IMG/VR virus record: IMGVR_UViG_3300022745_000018
Location: 1-64,000 of that record
Length of the DNA stretch: 64,000 nt
From: a virus
Strand: one strand, 5' to 3'
Shown here: positions 22,961-31,204 of the stretch, one piece after another
How positions within the stretch are numbered: the stretch's first letter is position 1
Layout: the number at the start of each line of letters is the position of its first letter
Made by a program: the position numbers and the translations under genes
The notes under the pieces: model-generated
Seen by the model: only the letters and a program-made list of their open reading frames with translations
Databases searched by the model: none
Told to the model about the DNA's origin: nothing

Positions 22961-24154
22961 TGTATACTGTTTGCCGTTCTTCCAGTATTCTTTATAACCA
23001 CTTGCCCCCACAACTGCGGGGTGAGCGTCATCGCGATGACGCTCACCATTCTTATACCAATGTTTAGAACCGTTAGCGTATTCGACTGCGGGTTTGTCGT
23101 CATCCCGATGGATTTTGCCATGTTTATACCAAAATTTATCTCCATTAACATGTTCGATGGCTGGCTTATCACTACTACCGTGAAAGCGTCCCAATTCATC
23201 AAATCGAACCACACCCAATTCGGTAATTTTATTTTCGCTCATGATCTGTCTGGTACACGAAGCCAATGTCGTTTTAGACAGTTCATCAATCTGTTCTTGG
23301 CTGGACTCTAAAATAGAAATCGCGATTCTATCAAGAGCTTCAGTGATGAATGAAGCATCAAAAGATTCATTAGTATGCCCTGGTGTATACTGTTTACCAT
23401 TCTTCCAATATTCATATGTACCATCTTCTCGTTCAACAGCCGGCTTATCGCCGTCACGATGACGTTTATCGTTCTTGTACCAAAATTTGGTACCGGATGT
23501 ATACACCATAGCTGGTTTGTCGCCATCGCGATGAAGCTTGCCATTTTTGTACCAGCGTTTGGTGCCAGCCACTTCATCCATGGCTGGTTCATCACCATCG
23601 CGGTGAAGCTTGCCATTTTTGTACCAGTGCTTAGAACCATCAGCGAATTCTGTGGCGGGTTTGTCGTCATCCCGATGGAGTACACCGTTTTTAAACCACT
23701 GTTTGTTACCACCAACAGAAACAAAAGCCGGTTTGTCATCGACACTATGCAACTGTCCGTTTTCATTATACCAGCGCTTATTACCGTATTTGTCTATCTT
23801 ACTAATGGTTTTACGTGGTTCAGATGATTCTTCGGTCATCGTCTGGCTGTGTTTGACGATTCTATGACCGCCCTTAATACTACCCGGCAACTCACCAACT
23901 GCATTTCCGCCCTTACCATTCACACCTTGATGGAACTTCATTGGTTTTGATAGAAGAGGGTCTGTACTTCCTAAACCAGCCGGGTGAGTAGCATAAACAT
24001 ACGCACTCGTTGCTTTATCTACGTTTGTAGTACCGTGCCTCGTTTTACCGGCGGCATCTACATACTCAAGATAAACGACATCACCAACTTTGAATGTATG
24101 ATGCTGCTCAACCGCGCCCTCTTTTAGAGCACAAATCTTATTGAATTTGTCCAT
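22943..24154 (-). CDS. Head-operon repeat protein (eight HRDGDKPA-type units)
   Basis: 403 residues. The first 100 (HTFKVGDVVYLEYVDAAGK...) are a unique beta-rich domain. Then follow about five repeat units, a closing GKQYTPGHTNESFDASFI block with EALDRIAISILES, one DELSKTTL module cut short (LASCTRQIMSE), and three more repeat units ending GKQYTPKTSK. Codons in the closing block are nearly identical over about 85 nt to the matching block in the next gene, which shows recent duplication. It follows the portal gene directly. Function unknown. Confidence 0.7.
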   Translation of the reverse strand: MDKFNKICALKEGAVEQHHTFKVGDVVYLEYVDAAGKTRHGTTNVDKATSAYVYATHPAGLGSTDPLLSKPMKFHQGVNGKGGNAVGELPGSIKGGHRIVKHSQTMTEESSEPRKTISKIDKYGNKRWYNENGQLHSVDDKPAFVSVGGNKQWFKNGVLHRDDDKPATEFADGSKHWYKNGKLHRDGDEPAMDEVAGTKRWYKNGKLHRDGDKPAMVYTSGTKFWYKNDKRHRDGDKPAVEREDGTYEYWKNGKQYTPGHTNESFDASFITEALDRIAISILESSQEQIDELSKTTLASCTRQIMSENKITELGVVRFDELGRFHGSSDKPAIEHVNGDKFWYKHGKIHRDDDKPAVEYANGSKHWYKNGERHRDDAHPAVVGASGYKEYWKNGKQYTPKTSK

Positions 24155-24180
24155 ATACTAGTAACCTTAAGTCGTTGTTT

Positions 24181-24188
24181 TATTTATT
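24181..24188 (-). promoter_or_regulatory. Late-type promoter box AATAAATA
   Basis: Minus-strand CAATAAATAAAAC in the 29-nt gap between the portal gene and the repeat protein at 22943-24154. The box overlaps the last codons of the portal gene. Confidence 0.5.
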
Positions 24189-25731
24189 GAATGGGAGGTT
24201 GATTTGTGTCAATCTCTTCAGGTGGTGGAGCTTCTGCATCAATTTGCTTATTGATTTCTTCAAGTTCGTCATCCGTTAAACGCAGGACTTTTCGTTGAAT
24301 GTATTCTCTTGAAAGATATTTACCAACGAACGCATCGGCCTGGGCGACGGTTTGTAGACGGTCCTTCAGCAAATCGCTGTTCTTTAATTCTGCCCAGAAG
24401 TTGTCGGATGCATAAATGAACTTGATACCTGGCTTGAGGTTATCCCAATCTTCAGGTGAAGTAATTCCCTTGAGAATTAACTGCGTCTTCAAGATGTCTA
24501 ACAGAAGAACATTGAATCTACGACGAATGCCTTCAACGAACTTCGCGAACTTGATTTCGTCTCTAGTGATCTCGGATTGTCTACCCAAAGCAAATGCACC
24601 TTGTTGGGGCTGCAGTCTGCCAATAGGAATATTCAGAGACATGTAAAGTTTGTTCTGGAAATATTCAGTGTTCTCGATCGAACCTAGACCTTGGCCACCC
24701 TGTAGGACGTCGATTGTGGTACCTTTTCCGTTAGCACCACGTGGGAACCAATAGTCTTCAACAATCGCAGTGAACTTCTTGTCTGTTTTCACCACACCAG
24801 AAGCAGCATCATAGACAACTTTATTCTTGTAGCGGTCCATTGTCTGCTGAATATGCTGCTCAGCTTTCGATCTAGTCAATCCAGACGTATCGATGTTGAA
24901 AACTCTACGCTCAGGGGCACGAGTCATTCTGTAGATGACATCAGAATCCTCCATCATCCTCAATTGATTGAGTGGACGTATGGCCTTATAGAGATAACCA
25001 ATTGTGCGATTCAGGTTCCTATCTACATACCCGCATGTAGAATATGCAATTGAATCTGGACTAATCTTCAGACCAGTCGTTTCATTAACTTGAGAATATC
25101 CAGCAGATGCTTTGATCTGCTCGGCATAGACGAAATATTCCTGTTGGCCAGTGATAAGCGTAGCACCAGTTTGATTATCTACAGATTTAGATACCTCAAC
25201 TACCTTCTTGAGTTTAGCGACATCGATCGGTCGAAGCTGGATGATGCCGTCCTTCGGCTTCTTCTCATCAACAATCTTATGATATGCTTTTGCGCCATCA
25301 ACATAGAAGTCGCGAACGATCTCTAGACCGTTTACATCAAATCCCATCAACTTGACAACATTCCTAAACTCAGCGGTAATCAAGTTCTTCGTCTTATCAG
25401 ATAAGCTCTTTGCCAAATCTGGGTGAAAATCAATCTTCAATAGATCGTCTTCAGAATCCGCTGAGACAATTTCATTCACAACCTCGGAGACGGCGATGTC
25501 GATTTCAGACACCAAACTGATCTCTCGATATTTAGAGATGAGGTCTGCGTTTTCGGTGATCGCTGATGGATCTAAATTAACGGAATAGGAATAGAAGCCG
25601 TTAGTTGTTACTTCAGCTGGTGCTGAATCAGATTTTTCTGGTACAAACGACTTTACTTGTGGTTGCTCGGCTCTAGCAATTGTAAAGCCAAATAGCTTGA
25701 AGCCGCTGCTTGTTTGATCTGGAGTTTGCAT
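24184..25731 (-). CDS. 20: Portal protein, T4 gp20 type
   Basis: 515 residues (T4 gp20 has 524). It forms the dodecameric DNA gate of the head. Recognisable segments are the acidic N-terminal half with SEVVNEIVSADSEDDLLKID, the core VVYDAASGVVKTDK then EDYWFPRGANGKGTTID, and SLNIPIGRLQPQ, all typical of T4-like portals. The C-terminus is acidic and proline-rich. It sits between the tube gene and the prohead genes as in T4. Confidence 0.93.
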   Translation of the reverse strand: MQTPDQTSSGFKLFGFTIARAEQPQVKSFVPEKSDSAPAEVTTNGFYSYSVNLDPSAITENADLISKYREISLVSEIDIAVSEVVNEIVSADSEDDLLKIDFHPDLAKSLSDKTKNLITAEFRNVVKLMGFDVNGLEIVRDFYVDGAKAYHKIVDEKKPKDGIIQLRPIDVAKLKKVVEVSKSVDNQTGATLITGQQEYFVYAEQIKASAGYSQVNETTGLKISPDSIAYSTCGYVDRNLNRTIGYLYKAIRPLNQLRMMEDSDVIYRMTRAPERRVFNIDTSGLTRSKAEQHIQQTMDRYKNKVVYDAASGVVKTDKKFTAIVEDYWFPRGANGKGTTIDVLQGGQGLGSIENTEYFQNKLYMSLNIPIGRLQPQQGAFALGRQSEITRDEIKFAKFVEGIRRRFNVLLLDILKTQLILKGITSPEDWDNLKPGIKFIYASDNFWAELKNSDLLKDRLQTVAQADAFVGKYLSREYIQRKVLRLTDDELEEINKQIDAEAPPPEEIDTNQPPIQ

Positions 25732-25746
25732 TATTAACGATTCAGA

Positions 25747-25786
25747 AAATAGGCTATAGAAGCATAGCCGCTATAGCCTATTTATT
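25747..25786 (-). promoter_or_regulatory. Terminator-like hairpin overlapping a late promoter box
   Basis: AAATAGGCTATAG and CTATAGCCTATTT form a perfect 13-bp stem (25747-25783) with an 11-nt loop and a TC-rich tail. The late box CAATAAATA (25779-25787) overlaps the upstream arm, so messages started here would lack the complete arm while readthrough from gene 19 would form the full stem. It drives the portal gene. Confidence 0.65.
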
Positions 25787-25800
25787 GAGTCAGAGACGAA

Positions 25801-26358
25801 TCAAGAATCTGTTGTCTGGAAGTTCGTGACTGTAGATTCGGTAGTCCAATAATCCAACGACAGTTCAACAGAGAATTCTTCAACTGCCCCTGCATTACCG
25901 AAGTCCAGTCCAATAGAAGACACTGCTTGAGGCCAAACGTCATTGAACTTATAGACCTTCACGATGTTATCGTTTCTGTCCAGTTGGAACACTCTTGCGC
26001 TTGCCACCAAATTACCTGGTGTTAGAATACCGTTAGTACTAGCATGACCAACGATAGCGTTACTCCAAGTTTCGAAAGCATTACGCAAAGTCATCTGATT
26101 GTCATTGATGACTTGGATGTTCCAATTCTCAAAAACACGGTCACCAGGCAACTTTGCATTGCGGCCTCTGAATGGTACTTCCAAAGGTTGAATGATGCTG
26201 CTTGGTAGAGAAGCTGCTTTGATCAAGAATGGGGCTTTGAATGCAGCTAGTACACCCTCAGCACCAGCGATCGTTGGGAAGTTAATTTCAACTCTGAACT
26301 GGGATGGTCTTGCTCCACCTCCAGTTAGATTTGCACGAAAATCATCGATGCGAGCCAT
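25801..26358 (-). CDS. 19: Tail tube protein, T4 gp19 type
   Basis: 185 residues (T4 gp19 has 163). The pattern ARPSQFRVEINFP, LPGDRVFENWNIQVINDN, FNDVWPQAVSSIGLDFGN and EEFSVELSLDYW follows T4 gp19 almost step by step. It polymerises as hexameric rings to form the inner tube of the contractile tail. It lies between the sheath and portal genes as in T4, with SD TAAAGGAAA upstream. Confidence 0.93.
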   Translation of the reverse strand: MARIDDFRANLTGGGARPSQFRVEINFPTIAGAEGVLAAFKAPFLIKAASLPSSIIQPLEVPFRGRNAKLPGDRVFENWNIQVINDNQMTLRNAFETWSNAIVGHASTNGILTPGNLVASARVFQLDRNDNIVKVYKFNDVWPQAVSSIGLDFGNAGAVEEFSVELSLDYWTTESTVTNFQTTDS

Positions 26359-26383
26359 TGTTTATTTCCTTTAGATTGATTGA

Positions 26384-28039
26384 TTAAACACCAGCCGCGA
26401 CTTCGAACGTAACGTCCGGTCCAACCGCAGTAAATGTCAGTGAAATGTAGTTGATGGAATAGACAGGCTTCACCAAGATGTTACCTCTAAACTCGTGAGC
26501 AGCAACCACCGACGGTGTATTGTTGGTCTCATCACAGATCACTCTGAAATCTTCGATTCCACGACGACCTTTGATGTCACGCAGGAACGGTTCAACTCGA
26601 GATACAAACAGAGCACGTGTGATTGAATCATTTTGGTCGAACAGATTGCGTTTAGCCGCAGTGGAGATCGATTTCTCCAAAACGATAAACAGTCTACGAA
26701 CATTGATGTGATCGAATGCATCTGGGTTTGTAGTACCAGTCTTATCACCGAACAGCATGGTACCTTCACCCAACACAGACATGACTGGGTTGATACCAAC
26801 TGGATACAAGGTATTGCGTTCTGCGCCGTTCGGATTCCAAGACAATTTGATGACGTCTTTGATGATGCCCTTAGTGTAACCAGCTGGGCTGAACCATGTA
26901 TCGTGAGTGTTATCCACTTTGGCACACAAACCAGCGATATCTGGATTCAGAGCAATCCATCTGTACTTGTCATTGTACTTATCATAGAAGTACTTATAAC
27001 CTGTATCAATGAACTGGTATGTAGAATTACCAACGGCGGTCTTGTATGACAGAGCATCAGTTAGACGCGTTGAAGAAGTACCCATGATGCGTTCATTAGA
27101 AGAATCGCAGATACTAACGAAGGCAACACAATCGCGACGAACTTCGGCGACATTTGAAACCACATATGTAGCCAATGTACGAGAAGCAGAACCAGTAACC
27201 AACAAACTGATGTCGTATTCGTCTGGATTTGTTAGAAGATCCCAACCTAGTTGCAATTGAGCATCAGCAACGGCAGTACCATCTGTACCAGAAGCTAGAG
27301 TATATGTATGATCGTAACCAGCACCAACACCGTCCGTCAGAGTAGCGAACACGGTACCAACTGGACCACCCCAATTAGTTCCTTCAGCTGGATGTTCACC
27401 GATGTAAACATACTCAGATTGAGCCGCGATCACTGTTTTGTAGTAATTACTTGTTCCCTGATATGACACTGCGTTCGACGCTTTATCGACGAACGCATAT
27501 TTCTCCAAAACAGTACCAACAGAACCAGAGAATTGACCAGAACCGTCGATCACAACAACATGCAATTGGTTAGCAGTCGTCGGTGCAGTAAATAGATTCT
27601 TGTAAGGCCATCCAGAGAAAGTACCAGTGTCGGCCATCGAAACAATCAATCCATTACCGGCAGCACCTGGATATCTAGCAATCACGACAGAATCAGGTGT
27701 TGTTGTATTCTGATAGTCATATAGATTATCCAATTGCACAACATCAGTACCGTCACCACCAGCTTTGGCATTCAAAGATGCATTAACCACACGAACGACG
27801 TACATCGCTGAACTGTAAGCCAGAAAGTTTCTTGCTGCATAAAAGTGCTTAAATGTGGAATCCGTTGGCGCACCAAATGTACTAACCAGCTGTTTCTCAT
27901 TACTGATTAGAATAGGTTGCTTCACTGGACCCCAAACAAAATCACCAACATAAGCACCGGTTGTTGATGAGGCGCCTGGAATTGTACCAGACGCGCTTTT
28001 TTCGATTACCTGAACTCCAGGTGATTGCAGAAATGACAT
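26384..28039 (-). CDS. 18: Tail sheath protein, T4 gp18 type
   Basis: 551 residues (T4 gp18 has 659). N-terminal SPGVQVIEKSASGTIPGAS and YVGDFVWGPV are the hallmark of contractile sheath proteins, and the C-terminus (VKPVYSINYISLTFTAVG) is the conserved beta-sandwich that joins neighbouring subunits. The middle is shorter than in T4, consistent with loss of part of the outer protease-resistant domain. Late box GATAAATT lies 38 nt upstream. Confidence 0.95.
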   Translation of the reverse strand: MSFLQSPGVQVIEKSASGTIPGASSTTGAYVGDFVWGPVKQPILISNEKQLVSTFGAPTDSTFKHFYAARNFLAYSSAMYVVRVVNASLNAKAGGDGTDVVQLDNLYDYQNTTTPDSVVIARYPGAAGNGLIVSMADTGTFSGWPYKNLFTAPTTANQLHVVVIDGSGQFSGSVGTVLEKYAFVDKASNAVSYQGTSNYYKTVIAAQSEYVYIGEHPAEGTNWGGPVGTVFATLTDGVGAGYDHTYTLASGTDGTAVADAQLQLGWDLLTNPDEYDISLLVTGSASRTLATYVVSNVAEVRRDCVAFVSICDSSNERIMGTSSTRLTDALSYKTAVGNSTYQFIDTGYKYFYDKYNDKYRWIALNPDIAGLCAKVDNTHDTWFSPAGYTKGIIKDVIKLSWNPNGAERNTLYPVGINPVMSVLGEGTMLFGDKTGTTNPDAFDHINVRRLFIVLEKSISTAAKRNLFDQNDSITRALFVSRVEPFLRDIKGRRGIEDFRVICDETNNTPSVVAAHEFRGNILVKPVYSINYISLTFTAVGPDVTFEVAAGV

Positions 28040-28076
28040 GAGTAAGCCTCTTTAAAGAATGTTCTAACTATGTTTG

Positions 28077-28085
28077 AATTTATCA
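28077..28085 (-). promoter_or_regulatory. Late-type promoter box TGATAAATT
   Basis: Minus-strand TTTGATGATAAATTCAAAC upstream of the tail sheath gene, in the 46-nt gap after the preceding small gene. Similar to the capsid late box. Confidence 0.5.
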
Positions 28086-28307
28086 TCAAACGGAATCAAG
28101 GAAATACATTTCACCCGAACCTTCGTCTACAAGGATGTCGGCGACGATTGAATGCTCAGACATCGCTTCGACTTTACCAAGTTTTCGTTTTTTGACATCG
28201 CGAAACACTGGTCTTTTAACCATCAGTGTCTTCAAAGGTAAAATCGGAGTACCTGGCAAACCACCTGTCGTTGATACCGGTTCACCGTCTTCAAATAAAA
28301 TATTCAT
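28086..28307 (-). CDS. Small virion-cluster protein of unknown function
   Basis: 73 residues from ATG 28307 (ATGA overlap with the preceding stop). GGLPGTPILPLKTLMVKRP followed by a beta-rich C-terminus. It lies immediately upstream of the tail sheath gene. No known domain. Confidence 0.55.
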   Translation of the reverse strand: MNILFEDGEPVSTTGGLPGTPILPLKTLMVKRPVFRDVKKRKLGKVEAMSEHSIVADILVDEGSGEMYFLDSV

Positions 28308-28639
28308 AGCTGTTCCAATTTATTCGTAAAATCTACATCATAGTGGCTGAAGTTTGACCAGCCCAAGAAGTTGAAACACGAATTGATGATAGGTAACGAA
28401 TCGTCATCGCATTTGTGAGATATCAATTCAATAGCAGATACACCGAAACAATTTGATGCAATCACGATGCTATTCAAAATTGCTCTGATTTTTGTACCAT
28501 CAGAATCTTCACGATATTTCTTGATTGTCGCGTTTATAGCGCCAAGGCGGCGTAGATCTGCTTCAAATTCATGAACAGTGAATACACTCGGATTATTATA
28601 AGTCTTGAGTGCCAATTGAGTGAATTCAAAATCAGTCAT
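28304..28639 (-). CDS. Conserved virion-cluster protein of unknown function
   Basis: 111 residues. It contains VHEFEADLRRLGAINATIKK then AILNSIVIASNCFG and a C-terminal FNFLGW segment, a pattern I recall from small uncharacterised proteins next to structural genes in marine T4-like phages. Entirely helical. Function unknown. Confidence 0.6.
   Translation of the reverse strand: MTDFEFTQLALKTYNNPSVFTVHEFEADLRRLGAINATIKKYREDSDGTKIRAILNSIVIASNCFGVSAIELISHKCDDDSLPIINSCFNFLGWSNFSHYDVDFTNKLEQL
28317..28324 (-). promoter_or_regulatory. Possible late-type box AATAAATT
   Basis: Minus-strand CGAATAAATTGG about 10 nt upstream of ATG 28307, inside the end of the preceding gene. The short distance to the start makes it less certain than the others. 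Confidence 0.3.
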
Positions 28640-28642
28640 CTA

Positions 28643-28933
28643 TCAAGCAGTCTGTTTCTTTTTGTTCTTTGTCTTCGTGACTGCTTTTGGAACAGATGGA
28701 GAAGAAGTCACTTCGACCGCCTCTGATTGTTCCGGTTCTTTCTCAAAAACAACTGGAGATTCCTCTTGGGCATCAGAAATACCAAATTGAGTCAGATCTA
28801 CACCTTCTGCACGTAGAAGTTCCAGTAGGTTACCAATTGCAATCAGAACTTCACCGGTCTGTGGGTTAGTCCAACCACGGGCAGTAGGTACTGCCGCTGG
28901 GAACCAGCGCGGTTTTGTATTTAGATGTGACAT
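28643..28933 (-). CDS. Virion-cluster protein of unknown function
   Basis: 96 residues. The N-terminus (KPRWFPAAVPTARGWTNP) is a distinctive motif I associate with virion-associated proteins of T4-like phages; the rest is acidic and disordered, with a lysine-rich tail (KTKNKKKQ). It is coupled by TAATG to the gene before it. Function unknown. Confidence 0.55.
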   Translation of the reverse strand: MSHLNTKPRWFPAAVPTARGWTNPQTGEVLIAIGNLLELLRAEGVDLTQFGISDAQEESPVVFEKEPEQSEAVEVTSSPSVPKAVTKTKNKKKQTA

Positions 28934-29466
28934 TATTGAGATCCTTGTTTAGTAATTGCCTTAATCGTTGCTAAATTTATTAGCACGGAAGGCTTCTTAG
29001 CTTTCTTCTCTTCTTTCGTGGACTTAGTGATTGGATGAGTTGCCTCGGAATCAGCTGCGACGTGAGCAGATTCTTTATTAGCCGCCGTCTCATTCACTTT
29101 GGCCAGTTTCTTGCTTTTCTGTTTCGCCAGTTTTGTCGCAATACCATACATCACAGATTCACCATCTTCGCCATATCGATCTTTGAACTTCTTCAAAGCT
29201 GGCTTCATTGACTTGACATAGTCTTCTCTATAATCAAGTTCGGCTTGTGATAGTTTGCGCTCGTCGACTTGTTCAACAGATTCATTTAGACCACCAACGA
29301 CACTGTGTTTGTATCCCAAATGTTTCACGATCTCTTTGGCTTTATCTAGATTATCTGAATGGACGGTGACCGTGGAATCATCAACTTTGGCATTGATGTC
29401 CTTATCAGCAAGTTCCCTAGCTAGAAAGTCGCTAGTGATAGATTTGTACTTCTTCTTTGGTAGCAT
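28933..29466 (-). CDS. Lysine-rich virion-cluster protein
   Basis: 177 residues. An N-terminal alpha/beta domain (DFLARELADKDINAKV... VTVHSDNLDKAKEIV) is followed by a basic, low-complexity half (KLAKQKSKKLAKVN, KEEKKAKKPS). The middle contains KFKDRYGEDGESVMYGIATK, a helical segment found in several internal head proteins as I recall. An injected or internal head protein is plausible from composition and context only. Confidence 0.55.
   Translation of the reverse strand: MLPKKKYKSITSDFLARELADKDINAKVDDSTVTVHSDNLDKAKEIVKHLGYKHSVVGGLNESVEQVDERKLSQAELDYREDYVKSMKPALKKFKDRYGEDGESVMYGIATKLAKQKSKKLAKVNETAANKESAHVAADSEATHPITKSTKEEKKAKKPSVLINLATIKAITKQGSQ
28976..28984 (-). promoter_or_regulatory. Late-type promoter box TAATAAATT
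   Basis: Minus-strand GCTAATAAATTTAGC, 43 nt upstream of the start at 28933 and inside the preceding gene. The box lies in a short inverted repeat (GCTAA / TTAGC). Confidence 0.4.
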
Positions 29467-29480
29467 TTGAGCCTCTTTAA

Positions 29481-30491
29481 TTATTTGGACAGTTTGAATG
29501 ACGCATCAACTATACCACGCATGCGTTTACTGATCTTTTTCTGTTCTTCGTCTGGTGTCATGTCTTTGCGTTTGAATACTGGATTCGCAATTCCCATGCC
29601 CTGTATTCTGGTACGGCCAGAAACATCAAGGGCAGCTGCACTGATGTAATTGCGCAAAGTTGTTTTATTGACTTCGTCTACTTGCTCAGATTCCTCAACA
29701 AAATCACCACGGGTTCTACGATCGGCGCGTTGACCGAGACCACCCCAGACTCCTAGTGATTGCCGTTCAGCTTGTTTGGCTTTTTCCTTCTCGGCTCTAG
29801 CAGTAACAGTAGTTCCTTTTGGACGACCGATAGCTACTTTGGTCTTTCCAATTTCCAACAGATCTTTGTTATGAGCAACATGCGGGTGGTCAACACCAGA
29901 ATTCGCCTTCGCAACTGCTCTAATCAGCATCGCGGCTTGAGACCTAGGCATCTCGTGATATGGTTTATGACCGTTGGAGATATTTTCCTTAGCTTGCGCA
30001 ATCGTATCACCCATGTCATGAATTGACACTCTACCACGACCTTCCATGATGATCTGTTCAATCATTTCGTTCACGAGTTCGTGTTTTTCCATGATATGAT
30101 CGCCTGCTCCAACAGCATTGATGTAATCTACACATTCATTTGTAGCAGCAAAGACGGTCGTGGAATACGAATCTTCAGGAAAATCAATTTCCGTATTCAT
30201 GACTCCCAAATCATATAGACGAGCAACACCAGAAGCAATTGCTTCTTCTAATGAGTCATATTGTTTGTAATCATATGGAGTCATTGACAGATCAATACCA
30301 GCTGCGAACTTGCAGAAGATAGCATCAAACGCAATTCCATATCGTGGGCCATCCGTCGTGTTATCGATGGGAATGCCAATGTCCCGACTCTCTGTGATGT
30401 GGAGCGCTGGCCAACCAGAAATCGTCACGACGATTTCGTTATTTGGCTGCTTTTGAATACCAACGTACTTAGCAACATCTTCTAAATTCAT
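29481..30491 (-). CDS. Virion-cluster protein with DEVNKTTL module
   Basis: 336 residues from ATG 30491 (MNLEDVAKYVGIQK), supported by GGAGAAAG and ATGA coupling. The first 160 residues form an alpha/beta domain; the C-terminus carries EQVDEVNKTTLRNYISAAAL and KRMRGIVDASFKLSK, the same module type as in the repeat proteins of the head operon (DELSKTTL). A structural or internal head role is inferred from this shared module and position. Confidence 0.6.
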   Translation of the reverse strand: MNLEDVAKYVGIQKQPNNEIVVTISGWPALHITESRDIGIPIDNTTDGPRYGIAFDAIFCKFAAGIDLSMTPYDYKQYDSLEEAIASGVARLYDLGVMNTEIDFPEDSYSTTVFAATNECVDYINAVGAGDHIMEKHELVNEMIEQIIMEGRGRVSIHDMGDTIAQAKENISNGHKPYHEMPRSQAAMLIRAVAKANSGVDHPHVAHNKDLLEIGKTKVAIGRPKGTTVTARAEKEKAKQAERQSLGVWGGLGQRADRRTRGDFVEESEQVDEVNKTTLRNYISAAALDVSGRTRIQGMGIANPVFKRKDMTPDEEQKKISKRMRGIVDASFKLSK

Positions 30492-31081
30492 ACTTTCTCC
30501 GATCGTTTCTTTATAAATTCTACGAAACACTCAAGCATCATTCCTGAACGAGTTGCTTGAAACATTTTGCGATGAGTTTTCATGTCACCTTCAGGTGCAC
30601 CAATTGCAAATTTATTGAAATCATTTTCTTTTGCATACTGCCGCATTTTAGTTGCAGATACACCAGACAATCCGTCTCCATCATCACGTTCACCAGAAGA
30701 AACTACATCAATCTTCTTGAAACTGTGATTGGAGCCATCATTGTACTTATCGAGTAAGTCTTTATATTCACCCACTCTGTCTTTACCGGCCACCATGATT
30801 AGATGTTCTACACCAGAATCGCTAAGATCCTTCACATGATGTATGAATGTTGGCTTTTCTTTCGATGCCAATTTGATGTTGGTATTAGGGAAATATGATT
30901 TCGCGAAAGACAGTTTGTCTTCGGGTTTTAGAGGATTGTTTTTCTTATCGCTCGTATGAGAAAGAACAACCAGATGATCTGCTTGATTAGAATTCGCCAA
31001 ATCAGTCACTTTCTTGATGACAGCTTGATGACCTTTTGTGATTGGCGACATCCGTCCAAAGGCAAATACAGCAGTCTTCAT
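30488..31081 (-). CDS. Nucleotidyltransferase-fold protein
   Basis: 197 residues. The N-terminus FAFGRMSPITKGHQAVI contains a degenerate (H/T)xGH nucleotide-binding signature, and GLSGVSATKMRQYAKE corresponds to the conserved S/T-x-x-K-R motif of the cytidylyltransferase / NMN adenylyltransferase superfamily. The first His of HxGH is Thr here (TKGH). Homologues are common in marine T4-like phages between structural genes, as I recall. The substrate is unknown. Start is coupled by ATGA to a 31-residue reading frame. Confidence 0.7.
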   Translation of the reverse strand: MKTAVFAFGRMSPITKGHQAVIKKVTDLANSNQADHLVVLSHTSDKKNNPLKPEDKLSFAKSYFPNTNIKLASKEKPTFIHHVKDLSDSGVEHLIMVAGKDRVGEYKDLLDKYNDGSNHSFKKIDVVSSGERDDGDGLSGVSATKMRQYAKENDFNKFAIGAPEGDMKTHRKMFQATRSGMMLECFVEFIKKRSEKV

Positions 31082-31173
31082 TTCAATTCAAGCAATTTAG
31101 CATATTTTGGTTCATTGGTACATCTAGAACACCCACCAGAAGCATCCAGATTCAAATTTGATGTACCATGCAT
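31078..31173 (-). CDS. Microprotein with CxxC motif
   Basis: A 31-residue frame, MHGTSNLNLDASG followed by GCSRCTNEPKYAKLLELK, starts at ATG 31173 and ends with TGA overlapping the next start as ATGA. It fills an otherwise empty 123-nt gap in a dense operon. The CSRC pair could bind metal. The ribosome-binding site is poor. I regard it as probably real because of the coupling and codon use. Confidence 0.45.
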   Translation of the reverse strand: MHGTSNLNLDASGGCSRCTNEPKYAKLLELK

Positions 31174-31204
31174 TACATCAAATTATTTCATCTAAAGTGT
31201 TCTA

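Noticed and set aside
21700-24100. Direct DNA repeats that might be taken for a CRISPR or VNTR array
   Set aside because: Units are in frame, diverged at third codon positions and read through as protein repeats; there are no identical repeats with unique spacers.
28086-31173. T4 genes 67 and 68 or internal protein genes among the small virion-cluster proteins
   Set aside because: Composition would fit, but no sequence pattern links any of them to these T4 proteins.
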